55,545 bases of DNA, taken from assembly GCA_947177415.1 (NCBI GenBank), contig CAMWUK010000012.1, positions 1 to 55,545 on the forward strand, in the 5' to 3' direction. Made by a program: the position numbers and the translations under genes. How positions within the stretch are numbered: position 1 is the stretch's first letter; the number at the start of each line of letters is the position of its first letter. Shown in pieces: positions 17,141 through 25,022 of the stretch. Under the pieces are notes generated by a model, which was given only the letters and a program-made list of their open reading frames with translations, did no database searches and was not told where the DNA came from. This DNA is from an uncultured Clostridiaceae bacterium (GTDB lineage: Bacteria; Bacillota; Clostridia; Lachnospirales; Lachnospiraceae).

Positions 17141-17364
17141 TATCAATCCTGTCAACAATAATAATCCTGTCTACACAACCTACCCCTAAAGTCATTCTGT
17201 CAACTCAACTATGCCATTTGATATGTTCCCAAAGCCTTGATTTTGCGGCATTTGACAGGATTATTAACATTGGTCCCCTGCAAATGCCACAAATCCCTTG
17301 AAATCAAAGCCTTTTCACACACCTACTTTTCAACCCGTGACATCAACACGACACACTCAACATG
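17141..17364. repeat. Island border repeat, proximal copy at rlmD
   Basis: This copy is closely related to 12518-12746 and has the identical 28-bp core at 17295-17322, immediately before the rlmD stop codon on the minus strand. It contains 13-bp inverted repeats (17159-17171 and 17254-17266). It supplies the functional last codons of rlmD. Confidence 0.85.
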
Positions 17365-18729
17365 AAAACTCATAGGAAACATATCACATCCCCGTACTCT
17401 TTTCAATTCATACTCATGCTCACACAAATACTTCAAATCCCTAGCGAGGGTTGCTGGGTCACAGCTTACATAAACCACACGTTTAGGTGCCATGGAAACT
17501 ATAGTTTCAAGTAAAGATTCCTCACAGCCTTTTCTTGGCGGATCTACTACAATCACATCTGCTGCCATAGTTCCATTACTCTTTTTGTATTGTTCTGGCA
17601 AAACCTCTTCGGCAGCCCCCACAAAAAATTCTGCATTAGTAATTTGATTAATTCGGGCATTGCATCTGGCATCTTCTATTGCCTGTGGCACAATTTCCAC
17701 TCCATAAACTTTTGCTGCTTTTTTTGCAAGGAACAAAGAAATCGTTCCAATTCCACAATATAAGTCCCATACAATTTGTCCTTCTTTTAGGTCAGCATAT
17801 TCCAAAGCTGTTTCATATAATTTTCTAGTCTGTACTGGATTCACCTGATAAAAAGAAAGTGGAGATATCTGATATTTTACATCACCAATATAGTCTGTAA
17901 TATAATCTTGTCCCCAAAGAGTTTCTACTTTATCTCCCAAAATACGGTTTGTCTTATCTATATTTATATTTATGGTAATACTAGTCATTCCTTTGATGTT
18001 TCTTAGTTTCTCTACCAGACAATCACCTTTTGGAAGGCTTTTTCCATTAATAATTAAACACACCATAATCTCACCAGTGACAAATCCAACTCTGGTAAGT
18101 ATATGGCGTACCAAACCTTTATGTGTTTCCTCATTATATGGCTCAATATGACATTCTTCCATATATTCTTTCACAAGTTCAAGAATTTCTTTGTTTTCTT
18201 TTGCCTGGATGGCACAATTGGTAGTGTCCATAATATTGTGGCTGCGGCTGGCATAAAAACCTGTTATAATTTCACCTGTCTTACTTTTTCCCACTGGAAA
18301 TTGAGCCTTGTTCCGATAGTAATAAGGTTCTTCCATTCCCATAATCGGTTCCATGGGAATCTCCTCAAATCCTCCAATTCGTTTTAAACAATTGATAATT
18401 TTATTCTGTTTATAAATTAATTGCTGTTCATAAGAACAATGCTGAAGCTGGCAGCCACCACATTTTCTTGCTATATCACAAACCGGAGTAACCCGGTAGG
18501 GAGATGGGGTAATAATTTCTACTACTCTGGCATAACCATAATTTTTCTTGGTCTTCATCACCAAAACCCGTACTACATCTCCCACTAAAGCATCCTTAAT
18601 AAAGAGAGGATATCCATCTACTTTTCCAATCCCCTCTCCTTCCGATCCCAAATCTTCAATTTCTACTACTAATTCCTGATTTTTACTTAAATTTGTCTGT
18701 TTATTTTTTTTCTTCATACTGCTTTTCAT
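17323..18729 (-). CDS. rlmD: 23S rRNA (uracil-5-)-methyltransferase RlmD/RumA-like
   Basis: A protein of about 468 residues that methylates uracil C5 in 23S rRNA (RlmCD/RlmD group). It has an N-terminal TRAM domain (about residues 18-80), a cysteine cluster for a 4Fe-4S centre (CDIARKCGGCQLQHC), a SAM motif (LYCGIGTISLFL), and the catalytic region VDPPRKGCEE with VYVSCDPATLARDL. The frame also opens at 18762, inside a 28-bp mini-MITE. An ATG at 18729 (or 18717) is more natural. Its last codons lie in the proximal border repeat, so an integrated element rebuilt the 3' end. Confidence 0.88.
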   Translation of the reverse strand: MKSSMKKKNKQTNLSKNQELVVEIEDLGSEGEGIGKVDGYPLFIKDALVGDVVRVLVMKTKKNYGYARVVEIITPSPYRVTPVCDIARKCGGCQLQHCSYEQQLIYKQNKIINCLKRIGGFEEIPMEPIMGMEEPYYYRNKAQFPVGKSKTGEIITGFYASRSHNIMDTTNCAIQAKENKEILELVKEYMEECHIEPYNEETHKGLVRHILTRVGFVTGEIMVCLIINGKSLPKGDCLVEKLRNIKGMTSITININIDKTNRILGDKVETLWGQDYITDYIGDVKYQISPLSFYQVNPVQTRKLYETALEYADLKEGQIVWDLYCGIGTISLFLAKKAAKVYGVEIVPQAIEDARCNARINQITNAEFFVGAAEEVLPEQYKKSNGTMAADVIVVDPPRKGCEESLLETIVSMAPKRVVYVSCDPATLARDLKYLCEHEYELKRVRGCDMFPMSFHVECVVLMSRVEK

Positions 18730-18744
18730 ATTGTCTACTTTCTT

Positions 18745-18772
18745 GTAACTGTTCAGAACCATGAATAGTTAC
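18745..18772. repeat. 28-bp mini-MITE upstream of rlmD
   Basis: This 28-bp palindrome (GTAACTGTTCA...TGAATAGTTAC) has perfect 8-bp duplications ACTTTCTT (18737-18744 and 18773-18780). It is the clearest case of the minimal element and sits just before the rlmD start, within the intergenic space after yhaM. Confidence 0.85.
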
Positions 18773-18786
18773 ACTTTCTTTTATAT

Positions 18787-19731
18787 TTATCTGGAAGTTC
18801 TACGAATATTGGTATCTAATATCTTCTGGAAACCAAGCCATTCCAGATTATCCTGATCTCCATGGAACAATTCTGTAATAGTCTGGAACTTGGCATCCAC
18901 ATTATCAGCAAAATTTAATGCAAATGCTTCAACAAGTGCTGGTTTCTTAGGAGATCCATACTCCAGCTCCCCATGATGTGCCAGAATACAATGTATTAAT
19001 TCATTTCTAAGGCATGCTGGAAAATCTGGTATCTTATGGATTGCATTCTCCACAATATGAGCCCCCATATATATATGTCCAAGTAATTGTCCTTCATCTG
19101 TGTAGTCATTCTCTGGGAACTTAGATAATTCTTTCATCTTTCCCATATCATGAAATAGAGCTGCTGTTACCAATAAATCTCTGTTAAGAATGGGATAAGC
19201 AGAAGCAAAATAATTGCATAATTTGGTAACACCCAGTGTATGTTCTAACAATCCGCCAATAAATCCATGATGTACACTCTTTGCAGCAGAATGGTTCTGA
19301 AATGACTTAGAAAAAGCTTCATTTTCCACAAAGAAATATTGGGTAAGCTGTTTTAAATGTGGTTCTTTTATACTTGCAATGATATCTGTTAATTCCTGAT
19401 ACATCTCTTCAATATTTCTTTTCGAGCAAGGCATATAATCTGATGGGTTGTATTCATCTTCTGAACACTTTCTTATACGATCCACATTTAACTGCAAATT
19501 TCCTTGAAAGCTGGTAACTCTTCCATTCACATTAATGTAATCATTTGTGGAAAATTCTTCAATACCACCAGATCCGGTATTCCATACTTTTGCGTCAAGA
19601 CTGCCTGTTTTATCTTGCAGAGTCAAGGAAAAATATGGCTTACCTGCTTTGGTAAGCAGTTCTTGTTTTTTCCTGCAAAAATAAATCTCATTGACTGTCA
19701 TATCTTCCTTTAATTCTTCAATAAACTTCAT
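18787..19731 (-). CDS. yhaM: 3'-5' exoribonuclease YhaM-like (OB fold + HD domain)
   Basis: A protein of about 314 residues. The N-terminal OB fold (about residues 10-90, LTLQDKTGSLDAKVW, VNGRVTSFQGNLQL) binds nucleic acid. The HD phosphohydrolase domain (about 155-290) shows EHTLGV, ALFHDMGKM and LAHHGELEYGSP, including the metal-binding HD pair. This layout defines YhaM/CBF1 exoribonucleases of Firmicutes, which trim RNA and act on DNA ends. An ATG at 19731 is chosen because AAAGGGA lies 6 nt before it. It is the nearest gene upstream of rlmD and runs in the same direction. Confidence 0.88.
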   Translation of the reverse strand: MKFIEELKEDMTVNEIYFCRKKQELLTKAGKPYFSLTLQDKTGSLDAKVWNTGSGGIEEFSTNDYINVNGRVTSFQGNLQLNVDRIRKCSEDEYNPSDYMPCSKRNIEEMYQELTDIIASIKEPHLKQLTQYFFVENEAFSKSFQNHSAAKSVHHGFIGGLLEHTLGVTKLCNYFASAYPILNRDLLVTAALFHDMGKMKELSKFPENDYTDEGQLLGHIYMGAHIVENAIHKIPDFPACLRNELIHCILAHHGELEYGSPKKPALVEAFALNFADNVDAKFQTITELFHGDQDNLEWLGFQKILDTNIRRTSR

Positions 19732-19780
19732 GTTCATTCCCTTTCCATTCTTTTATTTCCTTTATAGTATCTTAACCAAT

Positions 19781-19940
19781 TGAACAGTTACAAAACTCCC
19801 ATGCCTTGCACAATTAGGCACCACCATAAATATATTCCGCATGGGAGTTTCGTAAACGAGGATGTACACAAGTGCAAAAGCAGCACTTGGCACTTATACG
19901 AACCTTGCAGCGTGGTGCAAGGTTCTACCTGAAGATAGTG
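19781..19940. repeat. Palindromic element R5, related to R1
   Basis: From TGAACAGTTAC the sequence runs through three hairpins: AACTCCCATGC/GCATGGGAGTT, AAGTGC/GCACTT, and GAACCTTGCA/TGCAAGGTTC. It ends CTACCTGAAGATAG. The order and the ACGAAC...GTTCTACCTGAA right arm match R1, but no target duplication is visible, so the borders are approximate. It fills the space between yhaM and the HtrA-like gene. Confidence 0.5.
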
Positions 19941-19952
19941 AATATATAGAAA

Positions 19953-21197
19953 TTAATTTCTCTTCTGTAACTTCACATTCAGGTCCATCTCTTTTTTTCC
20001 TTTGGAATTCTCCCTATCTAAAGCAAATCTTAAGGTTTCTTTTGGTTCATAATTCTGAATAATTTCATAAAATCTTACCATACCATCTACCTTTTCCCCA
20101 TTGATATTGCGAATTACATCTCCTGCCTGTATACCAGCTTCATAAGCGGGTGAACCTACAGTAACTTCTGTAACATAAAGACCAGACTGATGGTTAAATT
20201 GTTCCAGATACTCTTCTGTAATCCCATGTCCAGTAATCCCTACATAAACCTGTTCTTTTCGATTTAAAAGATTCTCCAAAATTAATCTCAACTTACCAAT
20301 TTCAACGAAGGTAGTAGTATCTTCCTCATTATATTTGCTATCCAGTATCCCCAGACACTTTCCATCCATATTACAAACAATACCATATCCATTGTTATGA
20401 TAACTCATACTAGTTCCATAAATATCCACTTGATAATCTTCTATACTCCATATAGAAGATTCCCGTGTAATATATCCAAATTCCATAGAGTCTATGACAC
20501 CATCGGGCTGTCCAACCACATAAATCAAATCTCCACGTTCCAGATATTGTGACTCTTCAAAATCAATCACCACAAGATTTTTTAAAACAATCTCCGTCAA
20601 TTCTGATACTGCAACCTTTATAATTGCGAGATTCGTCCTGCTATCATAACTATGGAGACTTCCTGTTACCGTATAATGTTCCATAAAGGTCACATTTATT
20701 TCTTGTATATTTTTTATACTACTATATCTGGTTAATATCATTACTGACTTCTTTGTCTTTGCCACAATTGTACCAGAAGCAGATTCTGTCATTAAAGGGT
20801 TGGCACCTTCTCCCCCCTCCTGAACTGCTGAAATTTCCACTAAAGACCTATTCGTTTTCTTTGCCTGTTTCCCAATCAGGCTATATATATTCTGTATACC
20901 TTCCAACTTTTTCGCATCTGTTATTGGTTCTTTTTCCTTAGGTTCTTTTGTTTTCTCTGGAATACTGCTTACTTTCGGTTCTACCGTTGTACCAAGTGCA
21001 ATTTTTTCCGGCTCTGTATTTTCACTAAGCCAACCAGAAACAAAGGTACTCACAACGGCAAAGGTACTTCCTGCGATAGTTCCAAAAATCAAACCATACA
21101 GAACAACTCTTTTTGCTCCAGCTACAAACTGTCTCTTTGGTTTTTTACTTTCCATTATGTTCTCTTCTATAAAAGCAAATGACTCTTCTTCTCTCAT
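19953..21197 (-). CDS. HtrA-like membrane-anchored PDZ protein without catalytic triad
   Basis: About 414 residues: a cytoplasmic N-terminus, one membrane helix (about 34-57), a Pro/Lys/Glu-rich linker, a trypsin-like beta-barrel (about 120-300) and a C-terminal PDZ domain (ITGHGITEEYLEQF... SPAYEAGIQAGDVIRNINGEKV). The family's catalytic residues are not in place. The His region reads MILTRYSS, the Asp region DSRTNLAIIKV instead of DLAV, and the Ser region YHNNGYGIVCN instead of GNSGGP. It is therefore a pseudoprotease that may bind peptides or proteins at the membrane. The start is uncertain: a TTG at 21209 or the ATG at 21197 used here, neither with a strong ribosome site. Confidence 0.8.
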   Translation of the reverse strand: MREEESFAFIEENIMESKKPKRQFVAGAKRVVLYGLIFGTIAGSTFAVVSTFVSGWLSENTEPEKIALGTTVEPKVSSIPEKTKEPKEKEPITDAKKLEGIQNIYSLIGKQAKKTNRSLVEISAVQEGGEGANPLMTESASGTIVAKTKKSVMILTRYSSIKNIQEINVTFMEHYTVTGSLHSYDSRTNLAIIKVAVSELTEIVLKNLVVIDFEESQYLERGDLIYVVGQPDGVIDSMEFGYITRESSIWSIEDYQVDIYGTSMSYHNNGYGIVCNMDGKCLGILDSKYNEEDTTTFVEIGKLRLILENLLNRKEQVYVGITGHGITEEYLEQFNHQSGLYVTEVTVGSPAYEAGIQAGDVIRNINGEKVDGMVRFYEIIQNYEPKETLRFALDRENSKGKKEMDLNVKLQKRN

Positions 21198-21400
21198 ATA
21201 TTGTACCAATCACATTAAACACAAATTAATAGATTTCTTTAACCATCAACTTGTTACAATGTTTCCTTTCCATACATCTTCAATCCGAATCGCTACCAAA
21301 AGTTTCATGTGCTATTCTGCAACTGCTATTACTTCGGCATTTATTAGCCGTAGTAATACAATACACCAAAGTACTACTATACCACACTGTGACATTATCA

Positions 21401-21535
21401 GTAACAGTTCAAGCAGGTCTGCACACTCCGCTGTGCAGACCGTAAAAAAGACTAAAACAGGATTGGAATTGGGCAATTTACATGCGAAGCTTGCCCAATT
21501 CCGTAACAGGTCAGCCCCTTCGGCTGAACTGTTAA
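21401..21535. repeat. MITE family R2, copy 2
   Basis: A 135-bp R2 element in reverse orientation to the 3363 copy: GTAACAGTTCAAGCAGG..., then GGTCTGCACA/TGTGCAGACC, GAATTGGGCAA/TTGCCCAATTC and GGCTGAACTGTTA. Flanking 8-mers CATTATCA (21393-21400) and CATTATTA (21536-21543) match at 7 of 8 positions. The sequence 21210-21392 shows no gene. Confidence 0.8.
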
Positions 21536-21627
21536 CATTATTATTGTACCAGATATTTATGAATGAAATATGAATATACTATAAATTCTATCACAAGTGC
21601 AGGAAAATAACCAGTCCAAGAATAAAC

Positions 21628-21802
21628 CGAGATTATTCACGGTCTTAAGCATGGACTAAGTCTTATGTAAGCCGAAGGCTTAGAAATAAAGACTTAGTCA
21701 TGCTTAATAGGTCAATTGACGATGATTGCAGACAGGTGACGCTAATAAGCGGCTCCTATCTGCGATAGCAGTGGTCTGCAATATAAGTCGTGAATAATCG
21801 AG
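21628..21802. repeat. Large nested-hairpin element upstream of mutS2
   Basis: About 175 bp are closed by an 11-bp inverted repeat GATTATTCACG/CGTGAATAATC (21631-21641 and 21789-21799). Inside are two long hairpins: 21645-21664 with 21688-21707 (one bulge), containing AAGCC/GGCTT, and one closed by ATTGCAGAC/GTCTGCAAT. The fold is a multi-branch junction. It could be a structured RNA, a different mobile element, or a leader of mutS2. No duplication of flanks was found. Confidence 0.55.
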
Positions 21803-21819
21803 GATAGATCAGTTATTAT

Positions 21820-21848
21820 TTTACTTTTATCCAAAAATGAGTTAAAAT
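21820..21848 (+). promoter_or_regulatory. Probable mutS2 promoter
   Basis: A -35 TTTACT (21820-21825), a 17-nt spacer and a -10 TAAAAT (21843-21848) lie about 30 nt before the mutS2 ATG. A CGGAGG ribosome site follows. The nested-hairpin element lies just upstream of this promoter. Confidence 0.55.
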
Positions 21849-21879
21849 AAGATACAAAATTAATTATTCGGAGGATTAT

Positions 21880-24270
21880 ATGAATAAAAAAGCACAAAAA
21901 ACTTTAGAGTATGATAAAATTATCCAGCTTCTGGCTGAATGTGCCAGTTCCCCTCTTGGACAGGAGAAATGCAGGAATCTAAAGCCTTCTATAGATTTAG
22001 ATGAAATTCGTAACTTACAACAGGAAACCACAGATGCCCTTTCCTATCTGATGCAAAAAGGCAGTATCTCTTTTTCAGGATTACGGGATATTATGCCCTC
22101 CCTGAAACGTTTAGAGATTGGTGGTACTTTGGGTATCATAGAACTTCTTAACATTAGCAGCTTGTTAAATGTAGCAACCAGAGTAAAAGCTTATTCCAGA
22201 CAGGACAAGTCTGAGGAAGGGGATTCCGACACGAAAAAGGAAGACAGCCTTTCTTCCCGTTTTTCCTATATTGAACCTCTCACCAATTTGAATAATGAAA
22301 TAAAACGTTGTATTATTTCTGAAGAAGAAGTAAGTGATAATGCCAGCCCGGGGCTTAACCAAGTCCGCCGTGCAATCAAAAATACGAATCAAAAAGTGCA
22401 TGAACAACTAAACAGTGTTGTAAATTCTTCCAGAAGCATGTTACAAGAAAGTATTGTTACTATGCGTAATGGAAGATATTGTCTGCCTGTAAAAGCAGAA
22501 TATAAAGGGTCTTTCCCTGGAATGGTTCATGACCAGTCTTCTACTGGTTCTACACTTTTTATCGAACCAATGTCTGTTGTTAAATTAAATAATGAACTGC
22601 GGGAACTTGCCAGTCGGGAACAGGAAGAGATTGAAAAACTTCTTGCCACTCTTAGTAATCTTGCTGCCGAAGAAACAGATGCCCTAAAAACAAATTTATC
22701 TGTTCTTGCAGAACTGGATTTTATCTTTGCCAGGGCAGCTCTTTCAAAAAAACTGCAGGGCAGTGAACCGAAATTTAACACAAGAGGTTATATTAACATA
22801 AAAAAAGGGAAACATCCACTCATTGATAAACACAAAGTTGTGCCAATTGATGTAGAACTTGGTGGCTCCTTTGATTTATTAGTAATTACTGGTCCAAACA
22901 CAGGTGGTAAAACTGTCACTTTAAAAACTATTGGTTTATTTACACTTATGGGACAATCCGGGCTTCATATTCCTGCTTTTGATAATTCGGAACTTTCTGT
23001 ATTTACAGATGTGTTTGCAGATATTGGAGATGAGCAAAGCATTGAGCAAAGTCTTAGTACCTTTTCTTCACACATGACAAATACCGTTTCTATTTTGGAA
23101 CATGCAACACCAACTACCCTTTGCCTTTTTGATGAATTAGGTGCTGGAACAGATCCTATAGAAGGTGCGGCCCTTGCCATGTCTATCTTGTCTCATCTGC
23201 ACAGTCAGGGTATCCGTACTGTTGCTACCACGCATTATAGTGAACTAAAGGTATTTGCCCTAACTACAGAAGGTGTAGAAAATGGCAGTTGTGAATTTGA
23301 TGTTGAAACCCTTCGTCCTACCTATCGTCTCCTAATTGGTATTCCTGGAAAAAGTAACGCCTTTGCCATTTCTGGCAAACTGGGGCTTCCAGATTATCTG
23401 ATTGAGCAGGCAAAGGAATATATTGATAACGAAAACCAAAGTTTTGAAGATGTTTTAAGTGATTTGGAAAAAAGCCGTCTTACCATTGAAAAAGAAGAAT
23501 CTGAGATTGCACGCTATAAAACAGAAATTGAAGACTTGAAAAAGAAACTCACCATCAAAAATGAGAAAATTGATAATGCAAAAGAAAAAATTCTTCGTCA
23601 AGCCAATGAAGAAGCACATGCTATTCTTCAAGAAGCAAAAGATTTTGCCGACGAAACTATAAAAAAATACAACAAATGGTCAAAGGAAAGTGGCTTAAAC
23701 AAAGCTATGGAACAAGAACGTGCAGAGCTTCGCAAGAAGCTCAACTCTTCTGAAGAAAAACTTACCCTAAAGAATCAGAAGAAACAGAAAAAACAGTTAA
23801 AACCGAAGGAATTAAAATTAGGGGATGCTGTTCTTGTTTTAAGCTTGAATTTAAAGGGAACAGTAAGCAGCCTGCCAAACGCAAAAGGAGATTTATTTGT
23901 CCAAATGGGTATTTTGCGTTCTCAAGTAAATATTAACGACTTAGAGCGTATTGATGAGGAGGTCATAACTGCTCCAAACTTAAAGAAAACGGGTAGTGGT
24001 AAGATTAAAATGTCAAAAACTGCTGCTATTTCTCCGGATATCAATTTAATTGGACTTACTACCGCAGAAGCAATTCCAAAACTGGATAAATATCTGGATG
24101 ATGCATATCTGGCACATTTACCTCAAGTTACGATAATCCATGGCAGGGGAACCGGAGCATTACGTAACGCAGTACACGCTCATCTAAAGAAATGTAAGTT
24201 TGTCAAATCTTACCGTATTGGTGAATTTGGCGAGGGAGATCACGGCGTTACCATTGTTACTTTTAAATAA
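21880..24270 (+). CDS. mutS2: MutS2 ATPase/endonuclease
   Basis: A full-length 796-residue MutS2. It has the MutS core and clamp helices (about 1-310), the ATPase domain with Walker A TGPNTGGKTVTLKT (about 338-351) and Walker B CLFDELGAGTDP, a long charged coiled coil (about 520-640), and a C-terminal Smr nuclease domain (about 720-796) with the HGRGTGALR motif. MutS2 does not act in mismatch repair. It limits recombination, and in Bacillus it also rescues collided ribosomes by splitting them. The ATG follows a GGAGG site. A two-component pair begins 21 nt downstream, so all three are probably one transcript. Confidence 0.95.
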   Translation: MNKKAQKTLEYDKIIQLLAECASSPLGQEKCRNLKPSIDLDEIRNLQQETTDALSYLMQKGSISFSGLRDIMPSLKRLEIGGTLGIIELLNISSLLNVATRVKAYSRQDKSEEGDSDTKKEDSLSSRFSYIEPLTNLNNEIKRCIISEEEVSDNASPGLNQVRRAIKNTNQKVHEQLNSVVNSSRSMLQESIVTMRNGRYCLPVKAEYKGSFPGMVHDQSSTGSTLFIEPMSVVKLNNELRELASREQEEIEKLLATLSNLAAEETDALKTNLSVLAELDFIFARAALSKKLQGSEPKFNTRGYINIKKGKHPLIDKHKVVPIDVELGGSFDLLVITGPNTGGKTVTLKTIGLFTLMGQSGLHIPAFDNSELSVFTDVFADIGDEQSIEQSLSTFSSHMTNTVSILEHATPTTLCLFDELGAGTDPIEGAALAMSILSHLHSQGIRTVATTHYSELKVFALTTEGVENGSCEFDVETLRPTYRLLIGIPGKSNAFAISGKLGLPDYLIEQAKEYIDNENQSFEDVLSDLEKSRLTIEKEESEIARYKTEIEDLKKKLTIKNEKIDNAKEKILRQANEEAHAILQEAKDFADETIKKYNKWSKESGLNKAMEQERAELRKKLNSSEEKLTLKNQKKQKKQLKPKELKLGDAVLVLSLNLKGTVSSLPNAKGDLFVQMGILRSQVNINDLERIDEEVITAPNLKKTGSGKIKMSKTAAISPDINLIGLTTAEAIPKLDKYLDDAYLAHLPQVTIIHGRGTGALRNAVHAHLKKCKFVKSYRIGEFGEGDHGVTIVTFK

Positions 24271-24291
24271 TAATATAGAGAGGGGAAACTT

Positions 24292-25017
24292 ATGGGTTCT
24301 AAACAAAAAATTCTTATTGTAGATGATGACACAAATATTGCAGAGTTGATTTCTTTGTATTTAACCAAAGAGTGCTTTGATACTGCCATTGTAAATGATG
24401 GCAGCAAAGCATTACAGGTATATCAATCTTATTCGCCGGATCTTATTTTACTGGATTTGATGCTCCCAGGCATGGATGGTTATCAAATCTGCCGGGAGGT
24501 TCGAAAAACATCCTCTGTTCCCATTATCATGCTTTCTGCCAAAGGAGAAATTTTTGATAAGGTTCTTGGCTTGGAACTTGGGGCAGATGATTACATTATC
24601 AAACCTTTTGATTCCAAAGAACTGGTTGCCAGAGTAAAGGCGGTACTTCGCCGTTTTGCCCATGCCAGTACATATCAACCAAAGGAAGACTCTATTCTGT
24701 TAGAGCAAAATGGAGACTATGTTTCTTATCCCGGATTAGTAATCAACCAGACCAATTATTCTGTTATTTATCAAAACGAAAATCTGGACATGCCTCCAAA
24801 AGAATTGGAATTGCTCTACTATCTTGCCTCCCATCCAAACCAGGTTTTTACCAGAGAACAATTATTGGATCATATATGGGGTTATGACTATATTGGAGAT
24901 ACCCGTACAGTTGATGTACATATCAAACGTCTCCGCGAAAAAATCAAAGACCACGAATCTTGGGCTATTAGTACCGTTTGGGGTATTGGTTACAAGTTCG
25001 AGGTAAAGAAAGGCTAA
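24292..25017 (+). CDS. OmpR/PhoB-family response regulator
   Basis: 241 residues: a receiver domain (D11-D13 acidic pocket, phospho-acceptor D55 in LLDLMLPGMDG, K near IKPFD) and a winged-helix effector domain (about 135-235) with DHIWGYDYIGDTRTVDVHIKRLR. A GAGAGGGGA site precedes the ATG. It is followed after 5 nt by its kinase. The target genes are unknown. The general type matches VanR/WalR-like regulators of cell-envelope functions, but no specific orthology is claimed. Confidence 0.92.
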   Translation: MGSKQKILIVDDDTNIAELISLYLTKECFDTAIVNDGSKALQVYQSYSPDLILLDLMLPGMDGYQICREVRKTSSVPIIMLSAKGEIFDKVLGLELGADDYIIKPFDSKELVARVKAVLRRFAHASTYQPKEDSILLEQNGDYVSYPGLVINQTNYSVIYQNENLDMPPKELELLYYLASHPNQVFTREQLLDHIWGYDYIGDTRTVDVHIKRLREKIKDHESWAISTVWGIGYKFEVKKG

Positions 25018-25022
25018 GCATT

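Larger units (their letters stand above)
12677..17322. mobile_element. Defence island integrated at the 3' end of rlmD
   Basis: A 4.6-kb segment is bracketed by direct repeats that include the last codons of rlmD, the usual outcome of site-specific integration into a gene's 3' end. The rumA/rlmD 3' end is a known integration hotspot for integrative elements in Firmicutes. Inside are an effector and TIR genes, a broken serine recombinase and a HEPN-like gene. No intact integrase is present, and a 28-bp shared core is more typical of tyrosine integrases than of the serine recombinase found here. The element therefore looks immobile. Because the region beyond the distal repeat also resembles the element's own end, tandem elements may have existed here. 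Confidence 0.75.
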
